A stretch of DNA of 64,000 nucleotides from NCBI GenBank assembly GCA_033085395.1, contig JANQBS010000223.1, positions 1-64,000 on the forward strand, written 5' to 3'. Source of the stretch: Xanthoparmelia taractica (lineage: Eukaryota > Ascomycota > Lecanoromycetes > Lecanorales > Parmeliaceae). Shown piece by piece: positions 11,046-24,455 of the stretch (position 1 is its first letter; each line of letters opens with the position of its first letter). Below the pieces are notes generated by a model, which was not told the origin of the DNA, searched no databases, and was given only the letters and a program-made list of their open reading frames with translations. The position numbers were made by a program, and so were the translations under genes.

Positions 11046-14000
11046 CTAATAGCCCCATTGTGTAAGCCAGATTTCCATCCACTCCACGCTCACCGGTTCG
11101 AGCTGGGCCATCGTCTCGCTTGCAGCGATTGCCTGAGCCGTGCTGAAATGCAACCCCCCGCCCCCCTCTTCCCTCTGCTCATCCAAGGCTCGATAGAAAT
11201 CCAGGATCTTGACGGCGGGCTTGGCGGTAAGCTCTTTTGTGTCGGTAATGTCGATCCGTTCTAGCATCTTGATCCAGCCACGTAGTTCTGCGACTTGGAT
11301 CCGTGAGTCAAGGCGTTTGCGAACGGTTTCAAGGAGCGATGGCCATGCCGTGGCGTGGGGATTCACAATGTTGTATGTGCACGTTTTGTCCGTCGTCGCG
11401 GCGAAGTGGACAATGTCTCGGATGGTGGCGGCCACGGAGTCCACGGGGATCCAGTCGGCACTGGGGACGTGGTCGGGAAGGTAGCCGAGAGATTGGGACG
11501 TTTTGATCAGGGAGGGGACCCATTCGTCCCTGTTCCAGACACCGGGTGCGGAAACGGGCCCCGCGATCTGGCCTACGCGGAGAACACTTACTGGGATTCC
11601 GGATTTCTCGCTTGCGGCGTTCAAAATGCATTCCGCGACACGCTTTGACTCCCCGTATTCCATTGTTTGTGCGACATGATGGCTGGAGACGGGCGTTTCG
11701 GGGACCGGCTTATCTCGATGAAAGCGCTTTCAGTTTGCGACGGATGAGATTGAGGAGAGGAAGATGATGTGTGGATGACGGCTGCTGTGGATGCTTCAGT
11801 CGATCAATTTGCGTACCCCTTGGATGTGAACCGGTTCGAAAGACTCGAGTGAGTGATTGAAGTCCACCTTCCATGCATTATGAATGATAATGTCCACGGC
11901 GGTAGTCAGCTCATTGAACTGCGTATCTGAAAGTCCCAACTGATTTTCCCCGTAGTCAGCTTTAATGAAGTCTACTTTTGACAGATTGACGTCAAGGCCC
12001 AGCTTGGTGAAGCCTTCCTCTTGCATTTCTCGGCCGTTGATGGAACGATTGAGACAGTAGATTTTTGAAATAGTTGGATCGTCCAGTAGTGAGCGTAGAA
12101 GATGTGTGCCCAGAGACCCAGTAGATCCGGTCATGACAACGTTGAGTTTTGAGGTCTCGAGAAGCTGATTCTTTCTTGGCTTTATTTGGGGAAGATCTTT
12201 GGTGTACTTTTGTACTAGTGAGGCCATTTGGGTGATGCGTGTTTCTTCCAGACCATTACACCCTTCTCCAGAAATACCCGGATTGAGCGACTTGTGAATG
12301 AATCTTGACAGTTTTCGAACGGTAGGGTTCACATAGACAGCCTGAGTTGAGAGCCATGATAAATCTGACGCTTCGATGCCAGCTTTGAGGATGCCGGCAA
12401 TTTCCACAGTCTTGAGCGAGTCGAGACCGAGCACATACAGATCTTTGTCTTCCTTGAATTCAGGCACCAAAAATGAGAGCTTGACGGAGGCACGTACGTA
12501 ATCCTGAATAGCGCTGAAATCGTTGGTTGCAGTCAAAACAGGGCCTGGGCCTCCAAGGCAAACCTCCGAATACAGCGCCTCAATCTCCGGCTCAAATTTC
12601 TCGGCTGTCAGCTTGCGAATGATAGTTCCCTTGCCCGTTCGCTCAAAGCGCTTGCTCGTAGCTACCGCTATCATTGACCTGATGACTCTAGCATGGCCAG
12701 GAGCTTGAGCGTTGGCTTGCTGGACGTTTGGCCAGATTTCTTCAACTACAGTCTGCGTTGGCAAAACCACTCCATCTCTCACTTCAACTAAGAGTGCTGG
12801 CTGGAACCTAGCAAGTCCGACAATAACCGCCCCGGACAAGAGAGGATGACCGGTTATTATACTCTCGCTTGGCGAAGGATTGAACTTCTCTCCGTTCGAC
12901 AAAACGATAATATCATCCGTTCGACCTTGAAATTGCCACAAGTTAGGTTTGGTCGGATGGGGTCGAAAAAGATCCCTGGTATGCCATTCCTCAACGTCTG
13001 GGAAATTGCAAGAAAGCGCACGAATACCCGCAAGCTGCGGATCCCTGTAGAGAACCATTTCGTACGCGTCATCCTGCCAAGGAAGCATATGAACGCCGTA
13101 GCTGGGATGTCATTCTAAGCTTGCCCAGTCCTCGGGTAGGGGGACCAATGCTGTAATTGAGCCAGTCTCTGTCGAGCCGAAGAACTGGCAAACATCCGTC
13201 ACCCGACTGAGAAGATTCCTCGTGTTGGTAGAGAGAGGCCCCCCAGTGTAGAGAATAAAATCCAATCGCTTTGCTTGCTCGAGCCCATTAGGCTCGATTA
13301 CTAGCTGCTCGAATACACTCGGGGGGCAAAAGAGGGTTTTTAGCTCATAGCGCTTCATGATTTCGTTCGCAAGATGCCCGGTTGGAGGTCTATCTGCAGG
13401 GCCCAAGACCAGGGTCGCTGTTGTAGAAAAGATGGGGATAACAATTAGAGCCACAAAACCAGCGAGCTGCAGTGTTTGTTACTTTAGCGGCCTTTAGTTA
13501 TATGGCCGTTGGCGTGAGACACTCACATGGAATGGTGCAAACGCTGCATAATAGCGGCCACCGCTGCCTTCAAAGTTCCACAGTGCGTAGCTTTGGGTTT
13601 TCCTGCCTTTGACCGTTGGCAAGTTGCGATCATTGTCGGCGACAGCCCAAGTTGCGTGATTCATTTGAATGGGTTTGGGTGGGCCTTGATTTGTCTAGTC
13701 AGTACTCGTCCGCTGTATTTGCATAGAGACTTACCTGTAGAGCCAGAGGAATGGAGGATGAGAACAGGATCCCATCGGACGTCAGAGAATTCCACGTCAT
13801 ACGGATAATGTGTGCTGTGCTCTTGAAGCATGTCACTCAATGACTGCACTGTAAAAGTGTGGAGGCCCTTCTTTTGATTCTGCACATCTTGAACCTTGTC
13901 TGAAACTTCGATGCTGTACAAGAATTTGGTACACTTGGTCTGCTCCAGGAGAGATATGTTCATCCAAGTGGAATTCCGCACGGACGGTAAAAGAAGCTGG

Positions 14001-14390
14001 AGAAATCAGTATGTGCATAATAGCATAGCTAATTCCGTACCCGTTCCTCCTCACCTTGTAGCCGCATTTGACAGCGGCAAGGAAGATGATGGCATTGCGC
14101 AGATCTGGCAACCCCATATAAGACAGCGTCTCGAACACCGTGCTTCGACCGATAATGTGCTCTAGCCAGTAAGCACATCTGTTGACGGCCTGTGAGACTT
14201 GTTGCATGGTGACATGGCGGAACCCTTGTGTCAAGTCCGAGGAAAGAGGTAGCGTTGCGTAGATTCTTTCAGGGTCTGACCGTGCAAGCTCGTCGACGAC
14301 CTGGGGTAGTAGTCTGGAGCCATAGCGAGGCTCCGCATGGCCATTCAACGGTGCATTGTCATACGAGGAAGCTGTTGAGGTTTTTTCCAT
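11046..14390 (-). pseudogene. adenylating reductase (A-T-R, NRPS-like carboxylic acid reductase), three in-frame TGA
   Basis: Exons 14055-14390, 13735-13996, 13527-13684 and 11046-13466, with introns of 58, 50 and 60 bp and good splice sites, give about 1,058 codons, the usual size for fungal A-T-R reductases. Motifs in order: adenylation core HSSGSTGPPKPI, FFGSTETGS, GRTDDIIVLSNGEKFNP (about residue 433) and the RTGKGTI region; carrier site LGLDSLK (Ser about 602); reductase NAD(P) motif TGSTGSLG (about 699) and catalytic Tyr/Lys YGESK (about 856/860). The frame is broken by TGA at 13110-13112, 11796-11798 and 11730-11732 (residues about 371, 809, 831), with no frameshift. The expected enzyme would activate a carboxylate, load it on the carrier and reduce it to an aldehyde or alcohol. 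No biosynthetic cluster partner lies alongside. Confidence 0.8.
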
Positions 14391-16430
14391 GTTTTGTAGT
14401 CTTGGGATGAAAGATCCAGGTTGGATGGTAGTGTTTGGCGAGATTGAATTTGGTGGTATTCGTTGTGTGATGGAGACGATGAATTTATATAAGTGCTATG
14501 GTCAAATGTCAAGTGGGGGCATTGCAAGCGTTAAATACGAGTATGGCGTATGCACAAGTGGGAAATATGTGAAAGGTTTGAGAGTTTGATTAGCGCTCCG
14601 AGACTTATGCAGGAGTGAGTACTTGGATGGGCGCGGAATCCTGAGGGGGCATACACTGATACTACTCGTAAGCCGCCAACGCCGATTGTGATTGATTCAT
14701 TGATACCTTGATTTCGGGTTTCAAAAGGATGCAGTGCTGTAGAGAGCACCTTTATGAAAGACATAGCGCCCTACCAAGCCATCAGCACTCCCTCAGCACT
14801 AGCAGACGGAGGATACCCCTGCCCTGCCATCTACCTTTCTTTCTTTCTTTCTCCCTTTGACCAAAGAGCGTGTGCACAGCTTCGTCTCTCGCTGTTCATA
14901 TGGGATGCATGCGTTGACAGGGAGTACAACATACCCTCCGTGGTAAGCGTGCCACTTTCGACCAGCCGTGATCCGCTCGATCCGTTCCCGATGCCACTCA
15001 GCTGCTACTCTGGATAAGACGGCAGTATAGACCAGGCGTGCGTTTGTTCGTATGCATCTCGTATGTCCTTTGCATGCGTGATCGTGCCCAGGATAGGACC
15101 TGGTCTTTCCGACTCGAATTCCCGACGGATATTCAAAAGTTGATCAGACATGTGCCATTCATGTACGCCCTGATAGGATATGACTCTTGGATATTGCCCG
15201 TATAGCACTCGAAAGCTCGAGAGATTGCGCGCGCGTAAATGTAACGTCGATTAATGTAGTTTTAGCGTATGTAGGAAGCTTACGAAGCCTTGACATGGTT
15301 TTTTGTCTTTGTTTTTCTTTTGTTTTTTGGGAAAATTTGTGGAGCTTACCGTATAGTATTGTAGACTAAAGAAGTTGAAAACTCAACTCTATAGACTTGG
15401 TAGCATCGATACCAATAAAACTCTTTGCGAAATAGCTGAGGATTATAGATCTAGCTCTGCGATGGTCGTAAGATATTGACGGAATCGTAGTTCGATAAAG
15501 TAGATGCTAGCGATCATATAGAGGTCTATATACGCTAATTCAGCGGCAAGGTTCGGGCGGGACGATGCCTCAGACCTTTCTCGCAACCGCCAGCATTTTC
15601 CCCTGAGGCATGATTACATTAGGCTCATTCGAAGATAGGGCCATTCATGGCAAGGACACCTGCATCCTTTAGATCCATCCTCCTTTCATTCATTGATTGT
15701 TTGCTATGGAAGATCTGGCTCCCACCCATCACCCCCACGTCTCGGTTCAAGCCTCCAGAACTCGGCCTCTCCTTCCCCAGAAGCGAGCTTTCCGCTGAAC
15801 AAGTCGGAACACCTCGGTGATTTCGGGGGAAACTTCGAATAGGAGCCGTACATAGCTCAGTCCAGCGCAGTCACTTCTCGAGTCATCCGACATGATCTTC
15901 TACCAAAATTGATGGCTGCCGGATTACAGCGGCTAACCAAGATGCAGATGTCAGCGGCATGCACTCGTACTAGAGCTGCAAGTGTCTTGCTCCAGAAAGT
16001 TATGACAGCTATTTGGAGTATGACCATGTCATTTCATTGGACGGGAATGCTGCAATGCAGAAGGCCTGCGCGCATGAGATCGGCTATGCCTATCGCTCGT
16101 CAAGTAGCGCCCATCTCCGAGGGATGGAGCAATTGTTTTTATAACCGATACCGCACCCTCTCACTACAAATGTCATAAGACGCGGTTGACATAACCCGGT
16201 TGAAGCTTCAACGGGATTCGGGGTTCGCAAGAGTTACCACGTTTGTCAGATCATGGAAGCCTCGGAGAAACTCGCCTTCGAATGCGCATACATTGCATTA
16301 GGGCGCGCAAAGTTTTTCTGACACCTGTCCCGCGCGACGATCAGATGTAACCCTTCAACCTTCAGCCATAGCAGAGCCAAAGACTTCCTTCCAACTGTCT
16401 TTAAGTCGAATTTTCCTTTCCCGATCCACC
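14391..16430. other. intergenic, no gene recognised
   Basis: Upstream region of the reductase and spacer to the rhodopsin-like pseudogene. A short CTTT microsatellite lies near 14,836-14,852. No coding frame with recognisable content. Confidence 0.45.
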
Positions 16431-17260
16431 ATGATGAAGCTTACTACATTGGCCCCACCTCCTGATGGAGATGTCATTCTAGGCAACCGTTTTGTCGCCG
16501 GAGTAGTGGTCATGACTGTCCTTGCTGTCTTTATAGCATGGCTAAGAATGTATACCCGCGTCTTTGGGAGTCGTAATGCGGGCTGGGATGACTGGACGAT
16601 GTTTGCCGCCTCGGTGAGATGGATCAACATTCTTCGCGTACTGATTCTGGTCGGAGCGGAGGATGGCGGCTAAACAGGGAACAGATCTGTGACTGTCGTC
16701 ACCAATGCTTTCCTTATGAACTCGTGTCATGGGTTAGGAAGACGTATCTATTATCTAAAGCCGGACCAGATCTCGCACACCTTTATGTGGCTATGGGCAG
16801 ATGAGCCTACCAACCTCTTCGCCTTTTTCCTCGTCCGACCTTCAATCGCCCTTTTCTTTCTACGCCTGATACCCCCAAAGAAGATCTACCTGTGGACTAT
16901 TCGAGGCACAATCGCCGCATTGGTAATCTCAGATATCTATGTTTCCATCATCTATTTCTTTGAATGCAGACCAAATCAAAAAATCTGGAAACCTGTGACT
17001 CCGGGGGCATGCTTGGGCCGGGAAGTCAGGCTTCAGCAGTTTGGCTCTACCAAGGCGAGCTTGCTCGTCCGCACAGGCTTGGCTCACAGAAGTGCTTGCA
17101 TTCAGCTAAAGTTGTACCAGCCGTTTCGATCATTGCTGATATAGTTCTATTAGTCATACCCGTTCATCTTTCCTGGGGACTCTAAATGCAAATGCGCACC
17201 AAGCTGGCATTGATGTTCATATGTTGTCTGGGTATCTTGTAGGTGGACCTCAATTAGTGT
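16431..17260 (+). pseudogene. fungal rhodopsin-like (PTH11-related) seven-helix membrane protein, decayed
   Basis: The first exon (16431-16613) reads through a membrane helix to GWDDWTMFAAS, the hallmark of the fungal rhodopsin-like domain family. After a probable intron the homologous frame resumes at 16689 (VTVVTNAFLMNS, then HTFMWLWADEPTN and SIALFFLRLIP), but no available AG joins the exons in phase. Around 17,020 a one-base loss shifts the frame to QASAVWLYQ. A GC-AG type intron of about 51 bp (17061-17111) would rejoin PAVSIIADIVLLVIPVHLSWGL, which then stops at TAA (17183-17185) before QMRTKLALMF, a CAA to TAA change consistent with RIP-type C to T. Several independent lesions make this a pseudogene. 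A related gene lies at 51912-53241. Confidence 0.7.
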
Positions 17261-17708
17261 CGGGTCAAGCAGAGCTGAAAAGCATCAACTAGAACGTGTG
17301 CGTGTGCGGTGGTGAAGACAGCTCTTCTCGTAAACCTGTTTAGCGCGAATCCGGATAGGACCTGTCAGTCGAGCCCCTCATGCTATGCCTATCAGCCTAC
17401 CCTTTGATGGATGACTGACACAAGATTGCTTCCACAGGGGTCGCAGCTCAACTCTGTCTGTGAGTACCGTAGGACCAAGTCAAGCTCCGCAAATATATTC
17501 ATCAACAGTATGCCCAGTGTCCCCGGTGATAGCACTTCCGTTGACGGCGTCTTCTTTACCGGTGGGTTGGTTGAAATTGTCCACGTGAATGGTATGCGGG
17601 TAGATGGCATTTGTTGGAAATATTGAGAGGTGGATGAAGGATTGATTGTTTCTATGGGTGTGAGAAGGCTACTTATACCCCTATTTAACACTCATGCGGG
17701 GTAGTCTT
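17261..17708. other. intergenic, no gene recognised
   Basis: May contain the degraded 3' end of the rhodopsin-like pseudogene; nothing readable. Confidence 0.35.
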
Positions 17709-18347
17709 TCAACACAGTGCTGCAGCAATTCCAACAGCATTGTCCTTGCAGGTTTCCGGCTCTTGCTTGCCGTCTTTGACCGTGATAGCGTCCAGAAGCT
17801 CTTTCGGTGGCAGTACATCGGCATGAGCTCTGACTGACTTTCCAAGCAAATATTTCTCCTTCCCGGGCTTATTCCACACCGTGGCGCGGTCGGGATGCCA
17901 ATCCTTGATATCCTCGTACAGGAGAACGAGATCCTTCCCATCCATCACAGCTCTCACTCCTGTCACCGGGTTTTGCGTTAAATTCCAATCGAGCACATCT
18001 TCCATGTAGATTCGAGTGAGATTTTCCAGGTCCGTGAAGGTGTCATCTTCATTATTGTAGGCTCGATAGTCGTACACGGCCCACATGGATACTGGTTGGG
18101 TTGACACATTGAGCATACAGACGTATCGCGTAAGATGACCGTATTCCATCCCTCTGTTCTCCACGAACCATCCGATGGGTAAGAAGAAATCTCCACCATT
18201 CAATTTGGCCGAAGCGGGGTGCTTGGGAAGTGCAGACCTGAAGGTCTCGACAGCCTGGCATGGATATTTAGGGGTCACCCCTTCCGGGAGTTCTTCTCTG
18301 GGTGCGTACTTGAGCTGAAGATAGCTTCTTTCTTCGTCGAGTGCCAT
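17709..18347 (-). CDS. hypothetical 212-aa protein
   Basis: A single open frame from ATG (18345-18347) to stop at 17709-17711, soluble and mildly acidic, with many Trp and Tyr (FFLPIGWFVENRGMEYGH, MWAVYDYRAYN, DWHPDRATVWNKPGKEKYL). There is no signal peptide or membrane helix. The composition looks like a genuine globular fold and the frame is intact. I do not recognise the family. It lies divergent to the small disrupted ORF that begins at 18479. Confidence 0.6.
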   Translation of the reverse strand: MALDEERSYLQLKYAPREELPEGVTPKYPCQAVETFRSALPKHPASAKLNGGDFFLPIGWFVENRGMEYGHLTRYVCMLNVSTQPVSMWAVYDYRAYNNEDDTFTDLENLTRIYMEDVLDWNLTQNPVTGVRAVMDGKDLVLLYEDIKDWHPDRATVWNKPGKEKYLLGKSVRAHADVLPPKELLDAITVKDGKQEPETCKDNAVGIAAALC

Positions 18348-18569
18348 CGTTTCGGGACTGGATGCGAGTCAGATATACATGCGATGGCAAGAAAGATACT
18401 CCAAGGTAAGCTTACTGATCCAACGGGCCAAAGTCAACTTTTAGATCATACTCTATGTCATGATGTTCGAGAAGTACGATGTCCGATAGTGGTTCCTTGC
18501 AATATAGTAATTGAAATAGCTTCGCTCCATGATTTAGCGTAGAGAGCAAAGCTTCCTTGAGCTCAATAG

Positions 18570-18732
18570 TATTGGATTGGAGGATTGAGTGGTCTCATGA
18601 AGTATAAATTGATTACTTGATTGAATAGGAGAGACGGACTATCTAGCTAGGGGATAAAGAAACGCCAAGACTACGCTAAGACGCTTAGTCAGCTTGCGGC
18701 GTAAACGGCCTCCTATTAACTGAATTCCAATA
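18570..18732 (-). repeat. Copia 3' LTR (163 bp)
   Basis: Direct repeat of 23780-23942. The shared core around CGCCAAGACTACGCTAAGAC is nearly identical; terminal CA/TG have been mutated to TA in this copy. Confidence 0.88.
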
Positions 18733-21700
18733 TTCTCATATAGTTTAAATAAAGACTATTTTCGCTATTAGTTTAACACTTTTATATAGTTCTTATTAAG
18801 ATTATTTAATCGACTTATTATAGTTCTATTTAACGTATAAAGATTATAAATTTCTCGTTACTTAAGATCTTAATTAAATCGTTAGCGATTATTTAATTAA
18901 TTACTACTTATTTAAATTAAACGACTTCAATCTCAATTTAATTACGCACGAAATATTATTAAATATTTATATACTTAATATATGAGTGAAAGCGAGAGTT
19001 CTTCGTGAGTGCTATAACTTTTTAATTATTAATCTTAATAAGAACTAGCTTATTAAGGAGACTTAATTCGATATCTAACTCTAATAATAAGCGTGTAAGT
19101 CATATAACTTTCTTAGCGATCTATATCTAAACTATATATTTAGTCTCGTATAAGAATAGAGTAATAAATTATTAACGCTTAAAGATTTAGCTAATAGAAT
19201 CTTCGTATAATAGAAAAATATATGCTTCTAAGAATCGACGAGTCTTCTAATCGAAGACCTAATCTACGTCTATATATTTTATTAGATTATTAACTATTTC
19301 GTATATTATTTTATAGTCTAGCGTTTCTTTAAGATAACGAAGCATTTACTTAATCGTCGCGATATACTTGAAATTCGAGTTATAATTATATCGAGATAGT
19401 ATCGTTACTACGTAGTAGATATCTAATCTAATTTGAATTATGAAATATATAATAAATTCTATTATAGACTAATATTTCTAAATAACCTCGAGACTAACTT
19501 TGTTTATTAGTTCTTTCTAAAGTTAAGTGCTTAATATTATCGATATAAGTATAATTATATAATTACTCATATTAAACCTAGCTAGAACCTTCTTTAAATA
19601 CGTTATTTATATAACACGTATAATTCTTTTAATTCGATCTCTCTACATTTTTATATCTAAATAATATAAATATAAATCGAGATCGATTATTATAAATCGC
19701 TTACGAAGTTTCTATTTCAACTTCGCTATATGTTTGAATCCCTTGAGATTATATATTTAAATATTATTAATATATACACTTACTATAAGACGCGTAGTCT
19801 TATTAACGAAGAGTGAGTGATTTAATTCGATATATTTGAATTTCTTTAAGATAAGGAAGTCGCGAAGAGTGTAATATTATTCGCGGAGTGATTGCTTTAA
19901 GCTATATAGTGCTTTAAGTAATTAATATATTATATTTCTCACCTTATATTTTATTAAGTATTTAATATAAATAAGCTTCTTTAATAGAGCGTTTAGAAAC
20001 GTAGTAATAACGTTTATCTACTTATAGTTTAGGTCGTAATACGCTATTATTGCGAATAGTACTTTAAATAATATGAACTTAACGACTAAAGCGAAGATTT
20101 GATCGTAGTTAATCTTATAGATCTACTCGAATCCCTATACTATTCAGCGAGCTTTATAGAGAATAAATTTATTTAACTTCTTCTTAATCTTATAGACTTA
20201 TCTATTAATTAGTATTAGCATATTCTTTAATCTAAGAATTAATTCTTAGATATTTATAATAGCAAATAACTTTATTTATCAATTTATCGCTTTCTTTTAC
20301 TATTTGACGTATAGATCACTTATAGCTTACTTATAAGTTAGGAATTCGTAGTTATCTACTTCCTTAGTCGCTTAATAACTTCTTATTTTAATTATCTTTT
20401 GAATAGTAGCTACGAGATTGAAATTCGACTCGAAATTATAATAATTTAGGTTTTCATAACTTAGGATAGCTAGCCTATAGTATAGGCGTTTAGCTTTTAG
20501 AGTCTTATTATATTTGATATAAGTAATAATTCTTTGGGTTTATATCTTAATATCGCTTTACTTCTTATTTAGAGAAGTCTTCTAAGAAGACTTAATGTCT
20601 CGCTTAGATCGCGAAGTATACGTTCTATCGATACTTGAATCTAAGTGTATTTCTAGGCTAGATAAAAGTATCTCTTAAATATCTTCTTTATCGAATACTT
20701 TTATATCTTTCGTATTCCCCATACTTGATTCTTTTGTTAGAATATTTCGAATATACTCGATATTTGAGATATTAGAGTGAGTATCACTTGAGTAAGTGTT
20801 ATTCGTATATAGGTGCTTAGTCTAATTCTCCTCTATATCGAATACGTCTAATATAACGTTATCGCCGATAACCTTAGCTATCTAATAGCCGGTGTCTAAT
20901 ATAACGGAGATTATTATTCGTGACTTATTAAAATCCATATGAGACGCTCGCTCGACCCTATAAGTGGCTGGATTTTATACTTAAAAGATATTAGTTTCTT
21001 TATAGTCAATTAAGTAGCATCTCTTGCTACGCTTATCGAGCTTTTTTCGATTCTTCTTTAAGATATAAATTCAGGTCACGTAATTAATAATTCGCATATA
21101 GTTAAGAAACGGTTTTTCGTCGATTTAAGTCTCGTAAGATATAACGTCTTTAAGACATGATATAAGACTTTTATTCTTTTAATAGATTTTAATATATAGA
21201 AGTTCTAATTATAGATAGCGTGTTAGCTTAAAGTTAAATAGTATCGCTTTAACTCCATTTATAACAATTCGATTCTAAATCTCGCTAAGATTATTTTACT
21301 TTAATATATAAATCATAATAGATTTATAAATAATTTCGAAGTCCTTAAAATATTATTTGAATTTATTATTAATGAACTCGATATTATTATTAAAACGAAC
21401 GATCTTAATCTTATAATTAGATTAAATCTTAATCTTAATTATTTACTAATAGAAAAACTTAAACGTCTCGTTTTTTTATTAATATATGAAGTATTAGATA
21501 TGAAGAGTCGTCTAATTAGTAAGAAGCATATAGTATTTCGCTTCGTTAATAAACGATATATTAAACGATTCACTTAAATTTATATAAATTTTATCTAATT
21601 TCTCGAATACTTCGTATTATACTCTCTTTAAGACTTTTCTAGATAATTTAGTCTTAATGTAGATTTCGTAAATAGTCCTTATATAGAGCTTCTAAGTTAG

Positions 21701-23779
21701 TGTGATTCCTTTATTTATATTAATAAGCCACTTAAGATTCGCTTTATTAAGATAACTTATTCGTCGATATTAAAGCTTTATTACTTTCTTATTAATTAGA
21801 CTAATTATTAGAGCTCTTATATTTTACTAAATAAGCATTATAATTCTAGTTATTAACTAAGTAACTTCGAGAATATAGATATTATTAATCTTAGAAGCAC
21901 TCTTAATAAGCTTAATATCTCGAAAGATATAATAATCGTCTTCTTTAAACGAGATCGCGAATTCTTTTTAAGTTATTTAACTAATTAAGAATAGCCCGCA
22001 TATAAGTGCTAGCATATATAGTACGTTATTAACGCTCACTACGTTGCTAGTTTTATTTGATACTAGTTATTTCATCTCAACTATATCGCGACCCTATATT
22101 TATACGATAATTTCATTAGCGATTGAGATTCTCGCTCGATATGACTAATACTTAGTGAACTCGTTCTTATTAAAGTATATGTGATTAATATAGCCCGAAT
22201 CGATTATTTAATTATATGTTATATTAAGCGAAGTAGTTTTAATCGCATAGATTAGAATTTAAGTTGAAGTCTCATTAATGATTTAATCTTTAAAGATTTC
22301 TTTCTCGAAGTTTAGAGAAAGAGATAAAAATCTAGAGGTCTTCTAGCTAGTATCGCTAGTTAAATTCGCGTTAGAAATAAATTAAATTATTAACTTAATC
22401 TCCGCTTTCTTTTATTAAGAAGAAATTAAAATTAGATCTTAATCGAGAACGTAGTATATTAGCTCTTTAAGTGTCGCTTCTTCATTATATTTAGGTATAA
22501 GAATAACGACCTTTAGATCTTAATACTTATTATCTTCTTTAATATCTACTTCGTATATAATTAAGTAAGTTATAATTGAAATATAAGAAGTGTTATTATT
22601 GTTATTCATAAAATCGTTAGATCTCTCGCTATTAATTATATTCGCCTTAGGCTTATTCTTTTGACTTTTAGATATCTTTTTTAAATATAGAGTTTAATAG
22701 TTAAGTGACTAGTATCTCTTCTTCTTCTTATTAATTAATAAGATATACTTTAAGCACTTCGAAGCGTTATTATCTTCTTTATAGTTATTACTATTAAAAT
22801 TCTTCGACGCTCGATTATTAATATTACTATTATTATTTCCTCGACTACGTCCGAAGATTCTTTTTTTACGATCTAAGTTATTATTAAATTTAGAGTTCTT
22901 ATTCTCTTATTTCTTGAATCTCTTTATAGAAGCGACTATAGTCTATTTCTTAATATCTCGTTTAAGTAGTTAATCTTCTTCGTAAAGAAGCGTGATTATC
23001 TTATTAAAGTCGAATATATTATTAAGTTAAGTAATTAAGCGATATACGAAGTTCTTGTATTTTAAGTTTAAATTATTTAATAATAAGATTATTAGAATTT
23101 AATTCTCGATTAGCGCTTCTATTCGCTTAAGATCCTTAGATTTCATTCGAATATTAGCGATATAGATCTCGATTGAGTTTTCACTTATAGAAAGGAATAT
23201 AGTCTATAGCTCTTGCAATTTTATGAATTATAAGACGAAGTTAGAGTTTAAGTAGTTCGTCTATAGCTTAATTTATTAATTTATAATTATATTATTCTTC
23301 TTAATTACTTCTATTAATTTCTTATTATATATTAAGTAAATAAGCTCCAAAGCTTAATTATTTTAATTCTTTTATATTTAAATAATTACTTAATAGATTA
23401 ACGCTTATATATTCGTAGATATTAAATTATCAAGTAAATTCTTAAGGAAGACTTTAATTTCTTAATTAATTATCTTTTATAGATCGTAGTATTTAAAAGC
23501 ACTTCTTATCTTCTTAAATTATAATTAATAGTTTTCTTATTCTTTAAGCTTAAGAAAGTTTCAGATCTATATCAACGCGTTCGCCTATATATTAAACGAC
23601 TATATTATAGTTATATTAAGACCAGATATTATGAAAATCCTCGTTTAACTTTCATAAAAGACTAGATATTTAGAGATATTTAGGTATCTATTTTTCACAC
23701 GCAGTTAGTTATTAATTAGATATCTATTTCTTAATTAATAATAATAAGATTATAGATATAGAATTCCGAGCTTATAATC

Positions 23780-23942
23780 TATTAAATTAAAGGATTAAGT
23801 AGTCTTATAAAGTATAAATTAATTGCTTAATTGAATAGAAGAGATGAACTATCTAGCTAGGGGATAGAGAAACGCCAAGACTACGCTAAGACGCTTAGTC
23901 AGCTTGCGGCGTAAACGGCCTCCTATTGGCTGAATTCCAACA
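23780..23942 (-). repeat. Copia 5' LTR (163 bp)
   Basis: Same length as the left LTR. Its outer end retains ...TTCCAACA, followed at once by the TSD AATAG. Confidence 0.88.
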
Positions 23943-24063
23943 AATAGGAGACTTCGAGGCCGAAACTTGGCTACTCAACGACATTATATCCAACGATGAC
24001 GAAGAGTCAGATATCACGGATATTGGTAAGAGTGCTGACTCTGGGGCTGAGGGTACCAAGTAA

Positions 24064-24446
24064 GTATCGAGGAGGTCGTACACTTTGGCCTAAAATCGAA
24101 AGGTAGCTCTATGGTATAAGTGTGTGAAGAGGTAGAAGAAGGATTATGATAACAAAGAAAGCCAGGATTCAACTTGAAGAAGTAAGGTAAGCACATGGTG
24201 ACAAAAGTCATGAAACACTGACCAAATGCTTTGGTGCGGATAGCCCTACTCTCCCTTTGGTTAGTGTGCGTGATAAAGAACAAAGAAAACACTAGTGTTC
24301 ATTTTCAAGAGCGGAAACCTGCAGTGCTGGCACAACGTGTAGCAAATTATCTGCTCTACCGTATGAAGATGTGAATATTAACACCTTGTTTGACCGACCA
24401 TCAAAGAGAACCGGGAAAGGTGTATGCAAGACATGGATCATTGGTT
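24064..24446. other. unmutated spacer between two elements
   Basis: Normal-GC sequence between the Copia TSD and the Mutator-like element TSD. Open frames here carry no recognisable motif. Confidence 0.45.
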
Positions 24447-24455
24447 GCCATGGAT

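Larger units (their letters stand above)
18570..23942 (-). mobile_element. Ty1/Copia-type LTR retrotransposon, RIP-degraded
   Basis: A 5,373-bp element bounded by two 163-bp direct repeats with a perfect 5-bp TSD, AATAG (18565-18569 and 23943-23947). On the minus strand the LTR begins TGTTGGAATTCAG. Just inside the right-hand LTR the minus strand reads GATTATAAGCTCGG, close to the complement of the anticodon arm of initiator tRNA-Met, the half-tRNA primer site used by many Copia elements. The element therefore runs right to left. The interior is extremely AT-rich with stops in all frames, as expected after RIP. I could not read gag or pol motifs with confidence, so the superfamily rests on the LTR and primer site. 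Confidence 0.85.
18479..24063 (+). pseudogene. small acidic ORF split by the Copia insertion, two in-frame TGA
   Basis: If the Copia element and one copy of its 5-bp TSD are removed, the frame running from ATG at 18479 to 18569 continues directly into 23948-24063 and ends at TAA (24061-24063). The right part reads GDFEAETWLLNDIISNDDEE, acidic and Ser-rich. The left part contains TGA at 18512-18514 and 18530-18532, in contexts (N-stop-NSF, P-stop-FSVE) where Trp would be natural. About 70 codons in total. No family recognised. The joining is inferred from TSD logic; it may be only part of a longer spliced gene. Confidence 0.4.
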
